64,000 nt of DNA, taken from assembly GCF_018257575.1 (NCBI RefSeq), contig NZ_JAERJP010000001.1, positions 62,001-126,000 on the forward strand, given 5' to 3'. Under the pieces are notes generated by a model that was not told the origin of the DNA, did not search any database, and saw only the letters and a list, made by a program, of their open reading frames with translations. The translations under genes were made by a program, and so were the position numbers. Below, piece by piece: positions 33,571-42,656 of this stretch. Numbering within the stretch: position 1 is the first letter of the stretch; each line of letters begins with the position of its first letter. This stretch comes from Tatumella sp. JGM91 (GTDB taxonomy: Bacteria; Pseudomonadota; Gammaproteobacteria; Enterobacterales; Enterobacteriaceae).

Positions 33571-34601
33571 TAACGCTCAGAGCGCCGGGAAAACGCCCGG
33601 CTTTGGCAACCCTGTTGCTTAGTCTGTTGGCTGTCAGCCCTTACGGAGCCACACAGACGGTGACTGATGATACGGGCCGGCAGGTGACTGTTGCTGATCA
33701 TGCGACACGTATTGCAGATGGCTGGTTTGCTCATCATTCATTACTGATGACCTTAGGTGCCGGAGGTCGTATTGTGGCAACCGTTAATCATCCACAGGAT
33801 CGTCCGTGGATGTTTAAAATCCAGCCTTCACTGTTTCAGGCATTACAGACGCCGGGTCATGAGTTTTCCAGTGAGGCATTAGTATTACGCCATGCAGATG
33901 TGGTTTTTGTACCAAAGAATGATCCGGCGGCGGCGGGTTACCGTCAGGCGGGGATTCCGGTTTTAATGATGAATTTTGACGATTTTCCTTCCATGGAGCG
34001 TTCATTACTGACGACAGCACAGGTGGTGGGCACCAGACAAGCCCGTCAGCGTGCCGAAGCGTATAACCGGTATCTGGAGCAGCAAATTGCTGTTATCCGC
34101 AGTAAAACGGACCGGCTGACGCTGCAGCAACGTCCGACCGTATTACATATTCAGTCATTGCATCCGCTGAAGGTTGATGGCCGGAATACTCTGATTGATA
34201 CCTGGATTACCCTGGCGGGAGGCCGGAATGTCGCCGGGAATATTGAGGGTAATATGAAACAGATTACGCCCGAACAGGTACTGGCATGGCAACCGGATTA
34301 TATTATCCTTGATGCCGCCGCGGGTACCCTGCAACAGTCACCGTATCAGTCCCTGTTCAGCCAGCTACGGGCGGTTAAACAGCAGCATGTTGTCCGTAAT
34401 CCGTCAGGTGTCTTTCCCTGGGATCGCTATGGTACCGAAACCGCGTTGCAGATCCAGTGGGCAGCGCAACTGCTGCATCCGGATTTGTTCCCCGGTATCA
34501 ATATGGTAAGGCAAACGCGTGACTTTTATCAGCGCTTCTTTGACTATCCGCTGACTGCTGCTCAGGCTGAACGTATTCTGAATGCGCAGCCTCCGGAGTA
34601 A
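33567..34601 (+). CDS. Periplasmic ABC-type iron/siderophore-binding protein
   Basis: This 344-residue protein has a signal peptide (PALATLLLSLLAVSPYGATQ) and a TroA/BtuF-like fold: TVTDDTGRQVTVADHATRIA at the start, EALVLRHADVVFVPKN, the long linking helix (RQRAEAYNRYLEQQIAVIRS) and TPEQVLAWQPDYIILD. Translation starts at TTG 33567, overlapping the receptor stop, with AGGTGG upstream, so the two are coupled. Unusually, no permease or ATPase gene follows; the next gene is convergent. The protein would need a transporter encoded elsewhere. Confidence 0.88.
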   Translation: MITLRAPGKRPALATLLLSLLAVSPYGATQTVTDDTGRQVTVADHATRIADGWFAHHSLLMTLGAGGRIVATVNHPQDRPWMFKIQPSLFQALQTPGHEFSSEALVLRHADVVFVPKNDPAAAGYRQAGIPVLMMNFDDFPSMERSLLTTAQVVGTRQARQRAEAYNRYLEQQIAVIRSKTDRLTLQQRPTVLHIQSLHPLKVDGRNTLIDTWITLAGGRNVAGNIEGNMKQITPEQVLAWQPDYIILDAAAGTLQQSPYQSLFSQLRAVKQQHVVRNPSGVFPWDRYGTETALQIQWAAQLLHPDLFPGINMVRQTRDFYQRFFDYPLTAAQAERILNAQPPE

Positions 34602-34608
34602 AGGGCGG

Positions 34609-34638
34609 TCCGCTCAGCCAGAATAATGGCTGAGCGGA
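34609..34638. terminator. Convergent-gene hairpin terminator
   Basis: A perfect 12-bp stem (34609-34620 with 34627-34638, 6-nt loop) lies between the convergent binding-protein and alcohol dehydrogenase genes. T-tracts are poor on both sides, so efficiency is uncertain. Confidence 0.55.
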
Positions 34639-34645
34639 TCGCTTA

Positions 34646-35707
34646 TCAGGCAGAGAAATCCCAGTGAGTGCGCTGCATATCAATCACAAAGCGATATTTG
34701 ATTTGCCCCGCCAGCATGCGGCTGAAAGCTTCTTCTATCCCTTCGCCGCCAATCACTTCCACATCGGCAATAATGTTATGTTTTCCACAAAAATCAAGCA
34801 TTTGCTGGGTTTCGGCAATGCTGCCAATCGATGTTCCGCTGACACTCAGCCGGCGGAAAACCATCGGCGTTACCTCCGGGCCCGGGTGAGGATTATCCGG
34901 AATGCCAACCAGTACCAGCCGGCCATTGGTCTTCAGGGTGCTCAGGTACGGGTCCAGTGAATGAGGAGCCGCGACACAATCCAGAATCAAATCCAACTGC
35001 TGTGCACAATCTGCCATCTGCTGCGCATCGCCTGAGATGACCACACGGCGGGCCCCCAGCCGCAGAGCATCTTCACCTTTCGCCGGAGATGTGGTGAATA
35101 ATGTCACTTCTGCCCCCAGGGCACTGGCGAGTTTTACCGCCATATGGCCCAGTCCCCCCAGCCCGATAATCCCGACTTTCTGGCCGGGTTGCAGGTTGTA
35201 ATGCATCAGTGGTGACCAGACCGTAACACCGGCACAGAGCAAGGGGGCTACCCCATGTAGTGGCAGATTATCCGGTACTGACACCACAAAATTCTGGTCA
35301 ACGATAATTTGTTGTGCATAGCCACCCAGAGTGGTTTTCCCCGTATAACGATCGGTACCGTTATATGTCGGGGTAAATCCTTGTTCACAATACTGCTCTT
35401 CATGCTGCTGGCAGAACTGACAGTCACCACAGGAATCCACCATCACCCCGACACCGACAATATCTCCGGGCTGATAACGGCTGACGGCAGCCCCGGTTTC
35501 CCGGACACGACCGACAATTTCGTGGCCCGGCACCAGCGGATAGTGACTAACCCCCCATTCGTTACGCGCCATATGCAGATCCGAATGACAGACCCCGCAA
35601 TAAAGAATATCGATACTGACATCGCCAGCCTGCAACGGACGAAGGGAGAACTGGCCGCTGGTCAGCGGAGTATCAGGGTGACGGGCAATAAGACCTTTAA
35701 CTTGCAT
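34646..35707 (-). CDS. Zinc-dependent alcohol dehydrogenase (AdhA/CAD-like)
   Basis: The 353-residue enzyme begins MQVKGLIARHPDTPLTSGQF. Catalytic Cys37 (YCGVCHSDLH) and His62-Glu63 (PGHEI), the structural zinc motif DSCGDCQFCQQHEEQYC and the cofactor motif GLGGLGHMAVKLASAL are all intact. A frame 20 codons longer exists, but ATG 35707 has an AAAGG site and normal length. It is divergent from an HxlR regulator with an inverted repeat between them, so it is probably the regulated target. It is a paralogue of the enzyme at 28403-29452. The natural substrate is unknown, most likely an aldehyde. Confidence 0.92.
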   Translation of the reverse strand: MQVKGLIARHPDTPLTSGQFSLRPLQAGDVSIDILYCGVCHSDLHMARNEWGVSHYPLVPGHEIVGRVRETGAAVSRYQPGDIVGVGVMVDSCGDCQFCQQHEEQYCEQGFTPTYNGTDRYTGKTTLGGYAQQIIVDQNFVVSVPDNLPLHGVAPLLCAGVTVWSPLMHYNLQPGQKVGIIGLGGLGHMAVKLASALGAEVTLFTTSPAKGEDALRLGARRVVISGDAQQMADCAQQLDLILDCVAAPHSLDPYLSTLKTNGRLVLVGIPDNPHPGPEVTPMVFRRLSVSGTSIGSIAETQQMLDFCGKHNIIADVEVIGGEGIEEAFSRMLAGQIKYRFVIDMQRTHWDFSA

Positions 35708-35790
35708 ATAATACCTTTTTTTCGGGGCAGCAACCGGGAGCCCTTTGGCAGAGGAAATAAGCTGCACACTATAGATAAAGGGTTCTTTTA

Positions 35791-35807
35791 ATGGTAGTAG
35801 TTACCAT
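35791..35807. promoter_or_regulatory. Inverted repeat in the adh-hxlR divergent promoter
   Basis: atggta (35791-35796) and taccat (35802-35807) form a perfect inverted repeat with a 5-bp spacer. A related tggtgacc follows immediately. It lies between the divergent regulator and alcohol dehydrogenase starts and is a likely HxlR operator. Confidence 0.6.
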
Positions 35808-35840
35808 TTGGTGACCAGGCGCAGTGACGGAGTGAAGCGT

Positions 35841-36239
35841 ATGCCTCAATGGGCAGGTGATAAAGTATTTTTCTATGCAGACTCAGGCCCGAGGCGGCTG
35901 ATGGATCTGTTTTCTGTAAAATGGAGCAGTATGGTGTTACATGCCCTGTGGCACTGGCCACAGCCAGCGGCGAGGACCGGAGAGCTACAGCGCAGTCTGC
36001 AGGGGATTTCTAAAAAAATGTTATTTCAGACGCTGAAAGAGCTTGAAGTTCGCGGGTTGATTCACCGCCAGGTTTTTGAGGTGATACCTCCTAAAGTCGA
36101 GTATTCATTAACGCCGCTGGGCAGAACTCTGGCTGAGCCTATAGAACAGCTTTATCTGTGGGGTCTTGAGAATCAGCAGGCGCTGGATGAAATGTCGGAA
36201 AACCTGCAACGTCACCATGACAATACTGTCGGCCAATAG
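35841..36239 (+). CDS. HxlR-family transcriptional regulator
   Basis: This 132-residue winged-helix regulator of the HxlR/DUF24 type reads FSVKWSSMVLHALWHWPQPA, then GELQRSLQGISKKMLFQTLK and ELEVRGLIHRQVFEVIPPKV EYSLTPLG, the diagnostic DUF24 sequence. It lacks the N-terminal cysteine seen in aldehyde- or redox-sensing members such as HypR and YodB. ATG 35841 has a GGAG site and leaves the inverted repeat free. TTG or GTG starts at 35808-35811 would abut the repeat and are less likely. It probably controls the divergent alcohol dehydrogenase. Confidence 0.9.
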   Translation: MPQWAGDKVFFYADSGPRRLMDLFSVKWSSMVLHALWHWPQPAARTGELQRSLQGISKKMLFQTLKELEVRGLIHRQVFEVIPPKVEYSLTPLGRTLAEPIEQLYLWGLENQQALDEMSENLQRHHDNTVGQ

Positions 36240-36255
36240 CCGGTGAAGTTAAAAG

Positions 36256-36278
36256 GCTGCCTGACGGATGCAGGCAGC
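36256..36278. terminator. Hairpin between convergent hxlR-like and doxX genes
   Basis: An 8-bp perfect stem (gctgcctg with caggcagc) is followed on the minus strand by a short T-run (CTTTTAAC). It lies between convergent genes and probably serves the DoxX gene. Confidence 0.5.
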
Positions 36279-36357
36279 GAAATATAACAAGTGTTTCAGG
36301 CAGTAATACTGCCCGCGCTGACAGTCCGGCGGGCAGCTGTGAGACTACAGACCGGAC

Positions 36358-36777
36358 TTATTGACGGGAAAGGCTGTATTTACCCGCACCCAGTAACATG
36401 ATAAATATGCCACCGAAGAAATAGAGTGCTTCGGTTTCCAGCGCCCATGCGCCGACATCAGTGGTTTTGAAGAAGTTGCCACCGGCAACCAGTGCCACGG
36501 CGAAGACCAGGTTGATGGCATAAACCAGGCCGGCCAGCCGGGTCCAGACCCCCAGAATAATCAATACCGGTGCAATAACTTCCCCGATATAGGCACCGTA
36601 AGCCACAAAGCCAGGCAGGCCATGGGCAGACAGCATCGGTTTGATCCATTCAACACCGTTCATCAGTTTAAAGCTGCCGTGGAACAGCATCAGGAAACCA
36701 AACACCAGGCGTAACAATAATTTTGCGAAGTCAGGATGATCAACTACACGATCAAAACCAGCAATCAGCTTATTCAT
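36358..36777 (-). CDS. DoxX-family inner membrane protein
   Basis: The 139-residue protein has four membrane segments (LLLRLVFGFLMLFHGSFKLM, YGAYIGEVIAPVLIILGVW, LVYAINLVFAVALVAGGNF, ALYFFGGIFIMLLGAGKYSL) and the DoxX pattern of RLVFGFLMLFHG followed by GEVIAPVLIILG. DoxX/YphA-type proteins are linked to redox or thiosulfate metabolism in some species, but the role here is unknown. It is a single gene, convergent with the HxlR regulator. Confidence 0.9.
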   Translation of the reverse strand: MNKLIAGFDRVVDHPDFAKLLLRLVFGFLMLFHGSFKLMNGVEWIKPMLSAHGLPGFVAYGAYIGEVIAPVLIILGVWTRLAGLVYAINLVFAVALVAGGNFFKTTDVGAWALETEALYFFGGIFIMLLGAGKYSLSRQ

Positions 36778-37019
36778 AAAAAAATCCCCTTTGAAAAAAC
36801 GTAAAGTACGTGAAAAAGACGCAAAACATCACCGGTATTTTTTGAATAAAAACATCAAAAAATTAGAGCGATAGTTATAAAATTAGCACTTAGTATGAAA
36901 ATTATCCTGTCATAATCGGGTAAGGACCATTGCGGGCCTGAAGGGGGGGGCCGGAGTAACGAAGGTGTGTGCTGGCAGCGTATCAGGGGCCCTCAGACCC
37001 CTGACGGGAGAGTCGCTTA

Positions 37020-37973
37020 TTACTGACTGACGGTATCCAGTAACGTCAGTTGCTGCGGGGTCAGGGAAAGCTGAAGTGCTCTGGCAAAACTTTCAACCTG
37101 GGGGACGCTGGTTGCACTGGCAATCGGGGCGGTGACACCTTCACGGGCAATTAACCATGCCAGGGCAACTTCCGCAGAGGTCGCCTGCTGTGCTTCTGCA
37201 ACTTCTGCCAATGCCCCGACAATTCTGAATCCGCGCGGATTAAGATATTTGCTGATGCCGGCTCCGCGTTTGCTTTGCTGTAAATCGCTCTCTTTACGGT
37301 ATTTTCCGGTAAGAAACCCGGAAGCCAGACTGTAATAGGTGACTACGCCGATATTCTTTTTAATACAAAGGTCACGCAGCGGACCGTCAAAGCTGTTACG
37401 GTCATATAAGTTATATTCCGGCTGCAGCACCTGATAAGCAGGAAGCGCATGCTGTGCTGCCACGTTCAGGGCGTCTGTCAGCTGTGTTGCATCGAGATTT
37501 GAGGCACCGATAGCACGGATTTTACCTTCGGCCAGCAGTGTTTTATATGCTTCCAGCGTTTCTTCATAAGGTGTGGCGGGATCCGGCCAGTGGGAGAAAT
37601 AAAGGTCAATATAATCTGTATTTAAGCGGCGCAGTGAGTCCTCAACAGCCCGGATAATCCATTTACGGGAGAGGCCTTTGTGGCCTTCAATACCTAAATC
37701 GGCACCAACCTTAGTGAATAATTTTATCTGTTCGCGACGCCCCGGGCGGGACTTCAGCCAGCGTCCGATTATGGTTTCAGATTCCCCGCCCTGGTTACCC
37801 TCTGCCCAGAGAGAGTAAACATCAGCAGTGTCAATACTGTCAAAACCGTGATCAACAAAAGCATCCAGTATTCTGAAACTGGCAGGCTCATCAATCGTCC
37901 AGCCAAAGACATTACCGCCAAACACCAGCGGGGTGATGGATAAATCTGTCTGACCAAGAAGCCGTTTAGTCAT
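37020..37973 (-). CDS. Aldo/keto reductase
   Basis: This 317-residue cytosolic NADPH-dependent carbonyl reductase begins MTKRLLGQTDLSITPLVFGG. Catalytic residues are visible: the Asp/Tyr pair in SIDTADVYSLW, Lys in LFTKVGAD, and His in IDLYFSHWPDP. The cofactor-binding C-terminal region contains ASATSVPQVESF. ATG 37973 with an AGGAGA site gives the family length; the frame extends 19 codons upstream without a better signal. It is closest to the AKR11/YajO-like group; the substrate is unknown. Confidence 0.92.
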   Translation of the reverse strand: MTKRLLGQTDLSITPLVFGGNVFGWTIDEPASFRILDAFVDHGFDSIDTADVYSLWAEGNQGGESETIIGRWLKSRPGRREQIKLFTKVGADLGIEGHKGLSRKWIIRAVEDSLRRLNTDYIDLYFSHWPDPATPYEETLEAYKTLLAEGKIRAIGASNLDATQLTDALNVAAQHALPAYQVLQPEYNLYDRNSFDGPLRDLCIKKNIGVVTYYSLASGFLTGKYRKESDLQQSKRGAGISKYLNPRGFRIVGALAEVAEAQQATSAEVALAWLIAREGVTAPIASATSVPQVESFARALQLSLTPQQLTLLDTVSQ

Positions 37974-38249
37974 TTCTGATGCTCTCCTGAGAGTAAAATA
38001 AAGACAGGGAAGCCCTGTGCAGCCTGCCATCGGGTGAAACTGTGATACTCACAGCGGCAAAGGGCGTCTGTGTACAGCGGAATATACCTCAGCGGACTGT
38101 CAGGGTAGAATTATCCCTGCGCGGTGCCCGCGGGTTGTGCCGCGAATACAGATAATCTTTTTAAGCATAGCAAAAACCGTCGGACAGCCGGTGCAGCATT
38201 TGTGCCGGTAATTCACGGGGTCCCGTAACCTCACAGACAGGAAGCAAGT

Positions 38250-38576
38250 ATGTTAATAGTCAAAACCGGGTTGTTGTTTATATTGACAGCCCTGGCCGAA
38301 ATTGCCGGATGTTATCTGCCTTATCTGGTGCTGCGTGAACAGCGAAGTCACTGGCTGTTAGTGCCCGGGGTAGCAAGTCTGGTGATTTTTGCCTGGTTAC
38401 TGACATTCCATCCGGCTGCGGCAGGGCGGACTTATGCCGCTTATGGTGGCGTGTATATTTGTGTGGCACTGGCGTGGCTGGCGCTGGTGGATGGTGTTGC
38501 ACTGACGCGCTGGGATATTACCGGAGGTATAGTGGCACTGGCAGGTATGGTTATTATTGTCTGTCAGCCGTCCTGA
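38250..38576 (+). CDS. ynfA: YnfA family (UPF0060) inner membrane protein
   Basis: The 108-residue, four-helix membrane protein has the YnfA hallmark sequences [37 protein letters not shown] and [13 protein letters not shown]. YnfA is related to small multidrug resistance transporters, and E. coli/Shigella YnfA has been reported to export toxic cations. Length is standard. It is a single gene at the right end of the accessory region. Confidence 0.93.
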   Translation: MLIVKTGLLFILTALAEIAGCYLPYLVLREQRSHWLLVPGVASLVIFAWLLTFHPAAAGRTYAAYGGVYICVALAWLALVDGVALTRWDITGGIVALAGMVIIVCQPS

Positions 38577-38901
38577 AATAACCGGCCGGTGACCGGCTGT
38601 ATGAGCGCGGGCCAGTTAACTCCCGGGGTTTTTTCTCTGAGAGCAGGATTTTTTTTGAAATTTATCTAAAATAATACTTATGTCTTTGTCAGCGAAGGTT
38701 ATTTAAGAAATGTCGCCTGTTATTAATCACAGCAGCGATGTTTTACTTTCCGGCGAAGATACAGTCAGCAGAGTGAGGATGCTGGTTATTCAGGGTATTT
38801 CTGGCAGGACGTTATACCCTGACTGCCCGGAAACTGGCGGAGTCAGGCCGGTTTACCGGTATTTAGCAATTTTTAACTGGCAGGTTAATGTAGTGTATAC
38901 G
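38577..38901. other. Region upstream of pagP
   Basis: About 325 bp between ynfA and pagP. The pagP frame is open backward for 64 codons (to 38710), but that part has no signal peptide and no family match. It should hold the pagP promoter; I did not find a convincing PhoP box. Confidence 0.5.
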
Positions 38902-39465
38902 ATGAAATCTAAACAATGGGCCATCATGCTGGCCGGAGTACTGAGCGCCCCTGTCACTCAGGCTGCAGATATCGGACAGCAAATATCCCAAACCTGGGAT
39001 ACTTTCACCGGTAATGTGGCCGAAACATGGAACTCACCACAGACGGTGGATTTGTATGTGCCGGCAATTACCTGGCACAACCGCCTGGCCTATGACCGCG
39101 AGCATATTGACCGTTATAACGAAAGGCCGTGGGGGGCAGGGGGAGGGATCTCCCGTTACGATGAAAAAGGCAACTGGCAGGGCATTTATCTGATGGCATT
39201 TAAAGATTCCTTTAATAAATGGGAACCCATCGGTGGTTATGGCTGGGAAGCAACCTGGCGGCCGTTCAGTGATCAGCGTTTTCATGTGGGAGCAGGGTAT
39301 ACCGCCGGAGTCACTTTGCGTGATAACTGGAATTATCTGCCTATCCCTCTGGTCCTGCCACTGGCTTCCATCGGCTACGGTCCGGCAAATTTTCAGATGA
39401 CCTATATCCCGGGAACCCATAACAACGGAAACGTTTACTTCGCATGGTTACGTATCCAGTTTTAA
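38902..39465 (+). CDS. pagP: Lipid A palmitoyltransferase PagP
   Basis: This outer-membrane enzyme moves palmitate from phospholipid to lipid A. The 187-residue precursor starts [20 protein letters not shown], a signal peptide cleaved near TQAA-D. The eight-strand barrel follows, with the catalytic His in [15 protein letters not shown] and the conserved [27 protein letters not shown] and [18 protein letters not shown] segments. Length matches E. coli. The start lacks a strong ribosome-binding site. It lies next to cspE, as in E. coli. Confidence 0.95.
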   Translation: MKSKQWAIMLAGVLSAPVTQAADIGQQISQTWDTFTGNVAETWNSPQTVDLYVPAITWHNRLAYDREHIDRYNERPWGAGGGISRYDEKGNWQGIYLMAFKDSFNKWEPIGGYGWEATWRPFSDQRFHVGAGYTAGVTLRDNWNYLPIPLVLPLASIGYGPANFQMTYIPGTHNNGNVYFAWLRIQF

Positions 39466-39614
39466 GCATAATCCTTGTGCAAAAAATGCCCTGTTGTGAT
39501 GAAATTTAGATATTTATCACTTTTTCTTAAAATGGTGCTGGACAAATTGCACCGCAATTGATGTACTAGGTGCCGACACAGTTTAGTGTCCATTTTTCAT
39601 GTAAAGGTAATAAG

Positions 39615-39824
39615 ATGTCCAAGATTAAAGGTAACGTTAAGTGGTTTAATGAATCTAAAGGATTCGGTTTCATTACTCCTGAAGATGGCAGCAAAGATGT
39701 ATTCGTACACTTCTCTGCTATCGTGAGCAATGGCTTCAAAACTCTGGCTGAAGGTCAGCGTGTAGAGTTTGAAATTACTGACGGTGCTAAAGGCCCATCT
39801 GCTGCTAACGTTATCAGCCTGTAA
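39615..39824 (+). CDS. cspE: Cold-shock-like protein CspE
   Basis: This 69-residue RNA chaperone with one OB-fold cold-shock domain starts [20 protein letters not shown], with RNP-1 (KGFGFI) and RNP-2 (VFVHF) intact and the ending [11 protein letters not shown] 39615 (after AAAGGTAATAAG) gives the normal length; the frame is open 15 codons upstream. The pagP-cspE-tatE context indicates cspE rather than another csp paralogue. A strong terminator follows. Confidence 0.96.
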   Translation: MSKIKGNVKWFNESKGFGFITPEDGSKDVFVHFSAIVSNGFKTLAEGQRVEFEITDGAKGPSAANVISL

Positions 39825-39842
39825 TTTTCAGTCAGAATCTCT

Positions 39843-39868
39843 AAAACCCGCCTTATGGCGGGTTTTTT
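39843..39868 (+). terminator. Intrinsic terminator of cspE
   Basis: A perfect 9-bp stem (aaacccgcc with ggcgggttt, loop ttat) with a T6 tract lies 20 bp after the stop codon. Confidence 0.9.
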
Positions 39869-40078
39869 ATTGCCTGTTATTTTTTTGTTAACCAATATCC
39901 GTATTTTTTTTCACCTGCTGAAAGTGCCTGCTGCCCGTTATCGCTGGCCAGCTCCGGGATGGCGTATTTCCGGCTGATTAGTGCTATTCGTAGTCTGTTA
40001 CAGAATTGTTTTGTGTTATACTCGGCTTTGCGTATTAATGTAGATGTAACGATCTTCGCTGAGGTTTAAAGGTATATT

Positions 40079-40297
40079 ATGGAAGGTATCAGTATTGCAA
40101 AACTGCTGATCATTGGTGCTCTTATCGTATTGCTTTTTGGCACCAATAAATTACGCTCATTAGGCGGTGACCTGGGTAGCGCAATTAAGGGCTTTAAAAA
40201 AGCCATGAAAGATGATGATTCAGCCGCGGCTAAACCAGCTGCAACTAAGAGTGAAGCGGAAGAGATTCCTGCTGAACGTGTTACTCATAAAGAGTAA
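40079..40297 (+). CDS. tatE: Sec-independent translocase protein TatE
   Basis: This 72-residue TatA-family subunit of the twin-arginine translocase has a short N-terminal membrane helix ([20 protein letters not shown]), a hinge, an amphipathic helix ([20 protein letters not shown]) and an acidic tail. The cspE-tatE-lipA position identifies it as tatE, the auxiliary paralogue, rather than tatA of the tatABC operon. It could help export the Tat-signal dehydrogenase small subunit in this window, but so would the main Tat system. Confidence 0.93.
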   Translation: MEGISIAKLLIIGALIVLLFGTNKLRSLGGDLGSAIKGFKKAMKDDDSAAAKPAATKSEAEEIPAERVTHKE

Positions 40298-40340
40298 TGA
40301 TGTGCCCCTGCAATAAATATACGTATTTATTGTCAGTAAA

Positions 40341-40372
40341 AACCAGATAGTCAGACTGTCTGGTTTTTTGTT
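40341..40372 (+). terminator. Intrinsic terminator of tatE
   Basis: The inverted repeat aaccaga...tctggtt, with further inner pairing, is followed by TTTTTTGTTTTTT. It lies between convergent tatE and lipA. Confidence 0.8.
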
Positions 40373-40455
40373 TTTTGGTGAAAGCCAGCCGCAGGGCAGG
40401 AGATAAACCCGGCCTGAAAGAGACAGTCCTGCAGACCGTCTCTGACGATTTCCGG

Positions 40456-41421
40456 TTATTTAACTTCGATACCTTTGGCCTGCATATCGGCATGATACGA
40501 GGAACGTACGAACGGGCCACAGGCCGCATGGGTGAACCCCATTGCCATCGCTTCCTGTTTCATTTCATCAAACTCCGCCGGGCTGACATAGCGCTGAACC
40601 GGCAGGTGATGGCGGCTTGGCTGCAAATACTGTCCCAGGGTCAGCATGGTGACACCGTGACGGCGTAAATCGCGCATCACCTCGATAATTTCAGCGTTAG
40701 TTTCACCCAGACCCACCATCAGCCCCGACTTGGTCGGAATATCAGGGTGCGATTGCTTAAATTTTTCCAGCAGGGTCAGGGACCATTGGTAATCCGCTCC
40801 CGGTCTTACCTGGCGGTAGATTCGTGGTACGTTCTCCAGGTTATGGTTGAAAACATCCGGCGGCGTGCGGGTCAGAATATCCAGTGCACGATCCATACGA
40901 CCTCGGAAATCCGGTACCAGTGTTTCTATTTTGATCGCCGGACTTTTTTCACGGATAGCCGTGATACAGTCAGCAAAGTGTTGTGCTCCGCCATCACGCA
41001 GATCATCCCGGTCAACGGAGGTGATAACGACGTAGCGTAGTCCCATATCAGCAATGGCCTGTGCCAGCTTGCCCGGTTCTGCGGCGTCCGGGGCCAGCGG
41101 ACGCCCGTGGGCGACATCACAAAACGGGCAGCGGCGGGTACAGATAGCACCGAGGATCATAAAGGTTGCCGTGCCGTGATTAAAACATTCGGCCAGGTTC
41201 GGGCAGGAGGCTTCTTCACAGACAGAATGCAGGCCATTTTTGCGCATAGCGGCTTTAATTCCCTGAATCCGGCTGGAGTCTGCAGGAAGCTTGATTCTCA
41301 TCCATTCAGGTTTACGCAGCAACTCCTGGCGTTCACTGACGACTGTTTTTACCGGGATCAATGCCATTTTATCGGCATCACGATATTTGACACCGCGTTC
41401 TATCTGGACAGGTTTACTCAT
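40456..41421 (-). CDS. lipA: Lipoyl synthase
   Basis: This radical-SAM enzyme inserts two sulfurs into octanoyl-protein to make lipoyl groups. The 321-residue protein has the auxiliary cluster cysteines in [12 protein letters not shown] and the radical-SAM motif CTRRCPFC near residues 94-101. HDIxT-type segments are normal, and the C-terminal RSSYHAD serine ligand is present. The gene follows lipB on the same strand with about 140 bp between them, the usual lipB-lipA order. Confidence 0.97.
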   Translation of the reverse strand: MSKPVQIERGVKYRDADKMALIPVKTVVSERQELLRKPEWMRIKLPADSSRIQGIKAAMRKNGLHSVCEEASCPNLAECFNHGTATFMILGAICTRRCPFCDVAHGRPLAPDAAEPGKLAQAIADMGLRYVVITSVDRDDLRDGGAQHFADCITAIREKSPAIKIETLVPDFRGRMDRALDILTRTPPDVFNHNLENVPRIYRQVRPGADYQWSLTLLEKFKQSHPDIPTKSGLMVGLGETNAEIIEVMRDLRRHGVTMLTLGQYLQPSRHHLPVQRYVSPAEFDEMKQEAMAMGFTHAACGPFVRSSYHADMQAKGIEVK

Positions 41422-41560
41422 TTCTGCGGGTTCCGTTTGCTGATTGTCTACAGGCAGCCTGTATTCAACTAATTTTGTAACAATGAAAAAAGTATATCAT
41501 TTTACCTGCTGACGGGCAGCTTTCCGGTTCTGTAAAAGTTACATATTTGTAAATTAAAAA

Positions 41561-42217
41561 TCAGTCAGGCAGTGTCTGCTGGTGTTGATAACGAATATCT
41601 GTGTACGGGAGTTGTTCCGTAAAATGTTTAATCAGTCGCTGAGGGGTTTCCGGCATCAGGCGGCTGTCTGTCAGGTCTGCCAGCCTGGTCATTTCCATCC
41701 CCGGATACCCGCAGGGGTTGATCCGCAGAAAAGGAGAGAGGTCCATATCCACGTTTAAAGCCAGCCCGTGGAATGAACAGCCTTTACGGATCCGTAGTCC
41801 CAGAGAACAGATTTTTTTAGCATCGACATAGACGCCCGGTGCATCATCGCGGGCCCTGCCTGAGACAGAGAAGTCGGCCAGGGTCGCGATCACTGTTTGC
41901 TCAATTGCCGTGACCAGCTGACGTACACCCAGCTTACGACGGCGGATATCAACCAGTACATAGAGGATCTGTTGCCCGGGACCATGGAAAGTCACTTGTC
42001 CTCCGCGGTCACTTTGCATGACCGGAATATCGCCGGGGTCGAGCAGGTGTTCGGGTTTACCGGCCTGGCCCTGAGTAAATACCGCAGGGTGTTGTACCAG
42101 CCAGAGTTCGTCGGCAGTATCGGCAGTACGCTGATCAGTAAACTGATGCATCGCCTGAGAAACCGTATGCCAGTCACGTAATCCTAACTGACGGATAATA
42201 AGAGATTGATCAGACAA
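41561..42217 (-). CDS. lipB: Octanoyltransferase LipB
   Basis: LipB moves octanoate from ACP to lipoyl domains. The 218-residue cytosolic protein has [20 protein letters not shown], the conserved lysine/cysteine region [20 protein letters not shown] and [12 protein letters not shown] with the catalytic cysteine. It starts [20 protein letters not shown]. It lies between ybeD and lipA, and together with LipA completes endogenous lipoate synthesis. Confidence 0.96.
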   Translation of the reverse strand: MSDQSLIIRQLGLRDWHTVSQAMHQFTDQRTADTADELWLVQHPAVFTQGQAGKPEHLLDPGDIPVMQSDRGGQVTFHGPGQQILYVLVDIRRRKLGVRQLVTAIEQTVIATLADFSVSGRARDDAPGVYVDAKKICSLGLRIRKGCSFHGLALNVDMDLSPFLRINPCGYPGMEMTRLADLTDSRLMPETPQRLIKHFTEQLPYTDIRYQHQQTLPD

Positions 42218-42300
42218 GGGGAATATCCGGTAGCCGCTGAAAAACGCAGTATAGCGCCGGGCGGGCAGGCTGAATACCTGCCGGTACCCGGCAGCCAGAG

Positions 42301-42564
42301 TTACAGCACCATACGAACAATTTCGATGTTGCCCAGCTCTTCATAAAGAGCCTCAACCTGTTCGATATGGGTGGCATTAATGGTAATAGAAACTGAGTGA
42401 TAATTGCCTTTGCTGCTCGGTTTTACATCGGGTGAGTAATCTCCCGGTGCATGGCGTTGTACCACTTCAATCACCTGATCAACCAGCCCGGGCTGTGCCA
42501 GACCCATCACTTTATAGGTAAACGGGGTTGGAAATTCGAGCAATTCATTCAGTTTGGTTTTCAT
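42301..42564 (-). CDS. ybeD: UPF0250 protein YbeD
   Basis: The 87-residue ferredoxin-like/ACT-related protein starts [20 protein letters not shown] and ends [10 protein letters not shown], matching YbeD, which is conserved between dacA and lipB. The molecular function is unknown. It follows dacA but is separated from it by a terminator, so it is probably transcribed from its own promoter or by readthrough. Confidence 0.95.
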   Translation of the reverse strand: MKTKLNELLEFPTPFTYKVMGLAQPGLVDQVIEVVQRHAPGDYSPDVKPSSKGNYHSVSITINATHIEQVEALYEELGNIEIVRMVL

Positions 42565-42574
42565 AGTGACTCCG

Positions 42575-42605
42575 TAAAAAAGATGCCCCCGAAGATTCAG
42601 GGGCA
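42575..42605 (-). terminator. Intrinsic terminator after dacA
   Basis: On the minus strand, TGCCCC pairs with GGGGCA and is followed by TCTTTTTT, between dacA and ybeD. Confidence 0.8.
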
Positions 42606-42656
42606 GAGTAATGCTTTACTATGTGGGGATGATTAAGAATATTTCAACCCTGACAG

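Noticed and set aside
36983-37004. Hairpin tcagggg/cccctga after the aldo/keto reductase gene
   Set aside because: Short stem and no T-tract on either strand; not enough to call a terminator.
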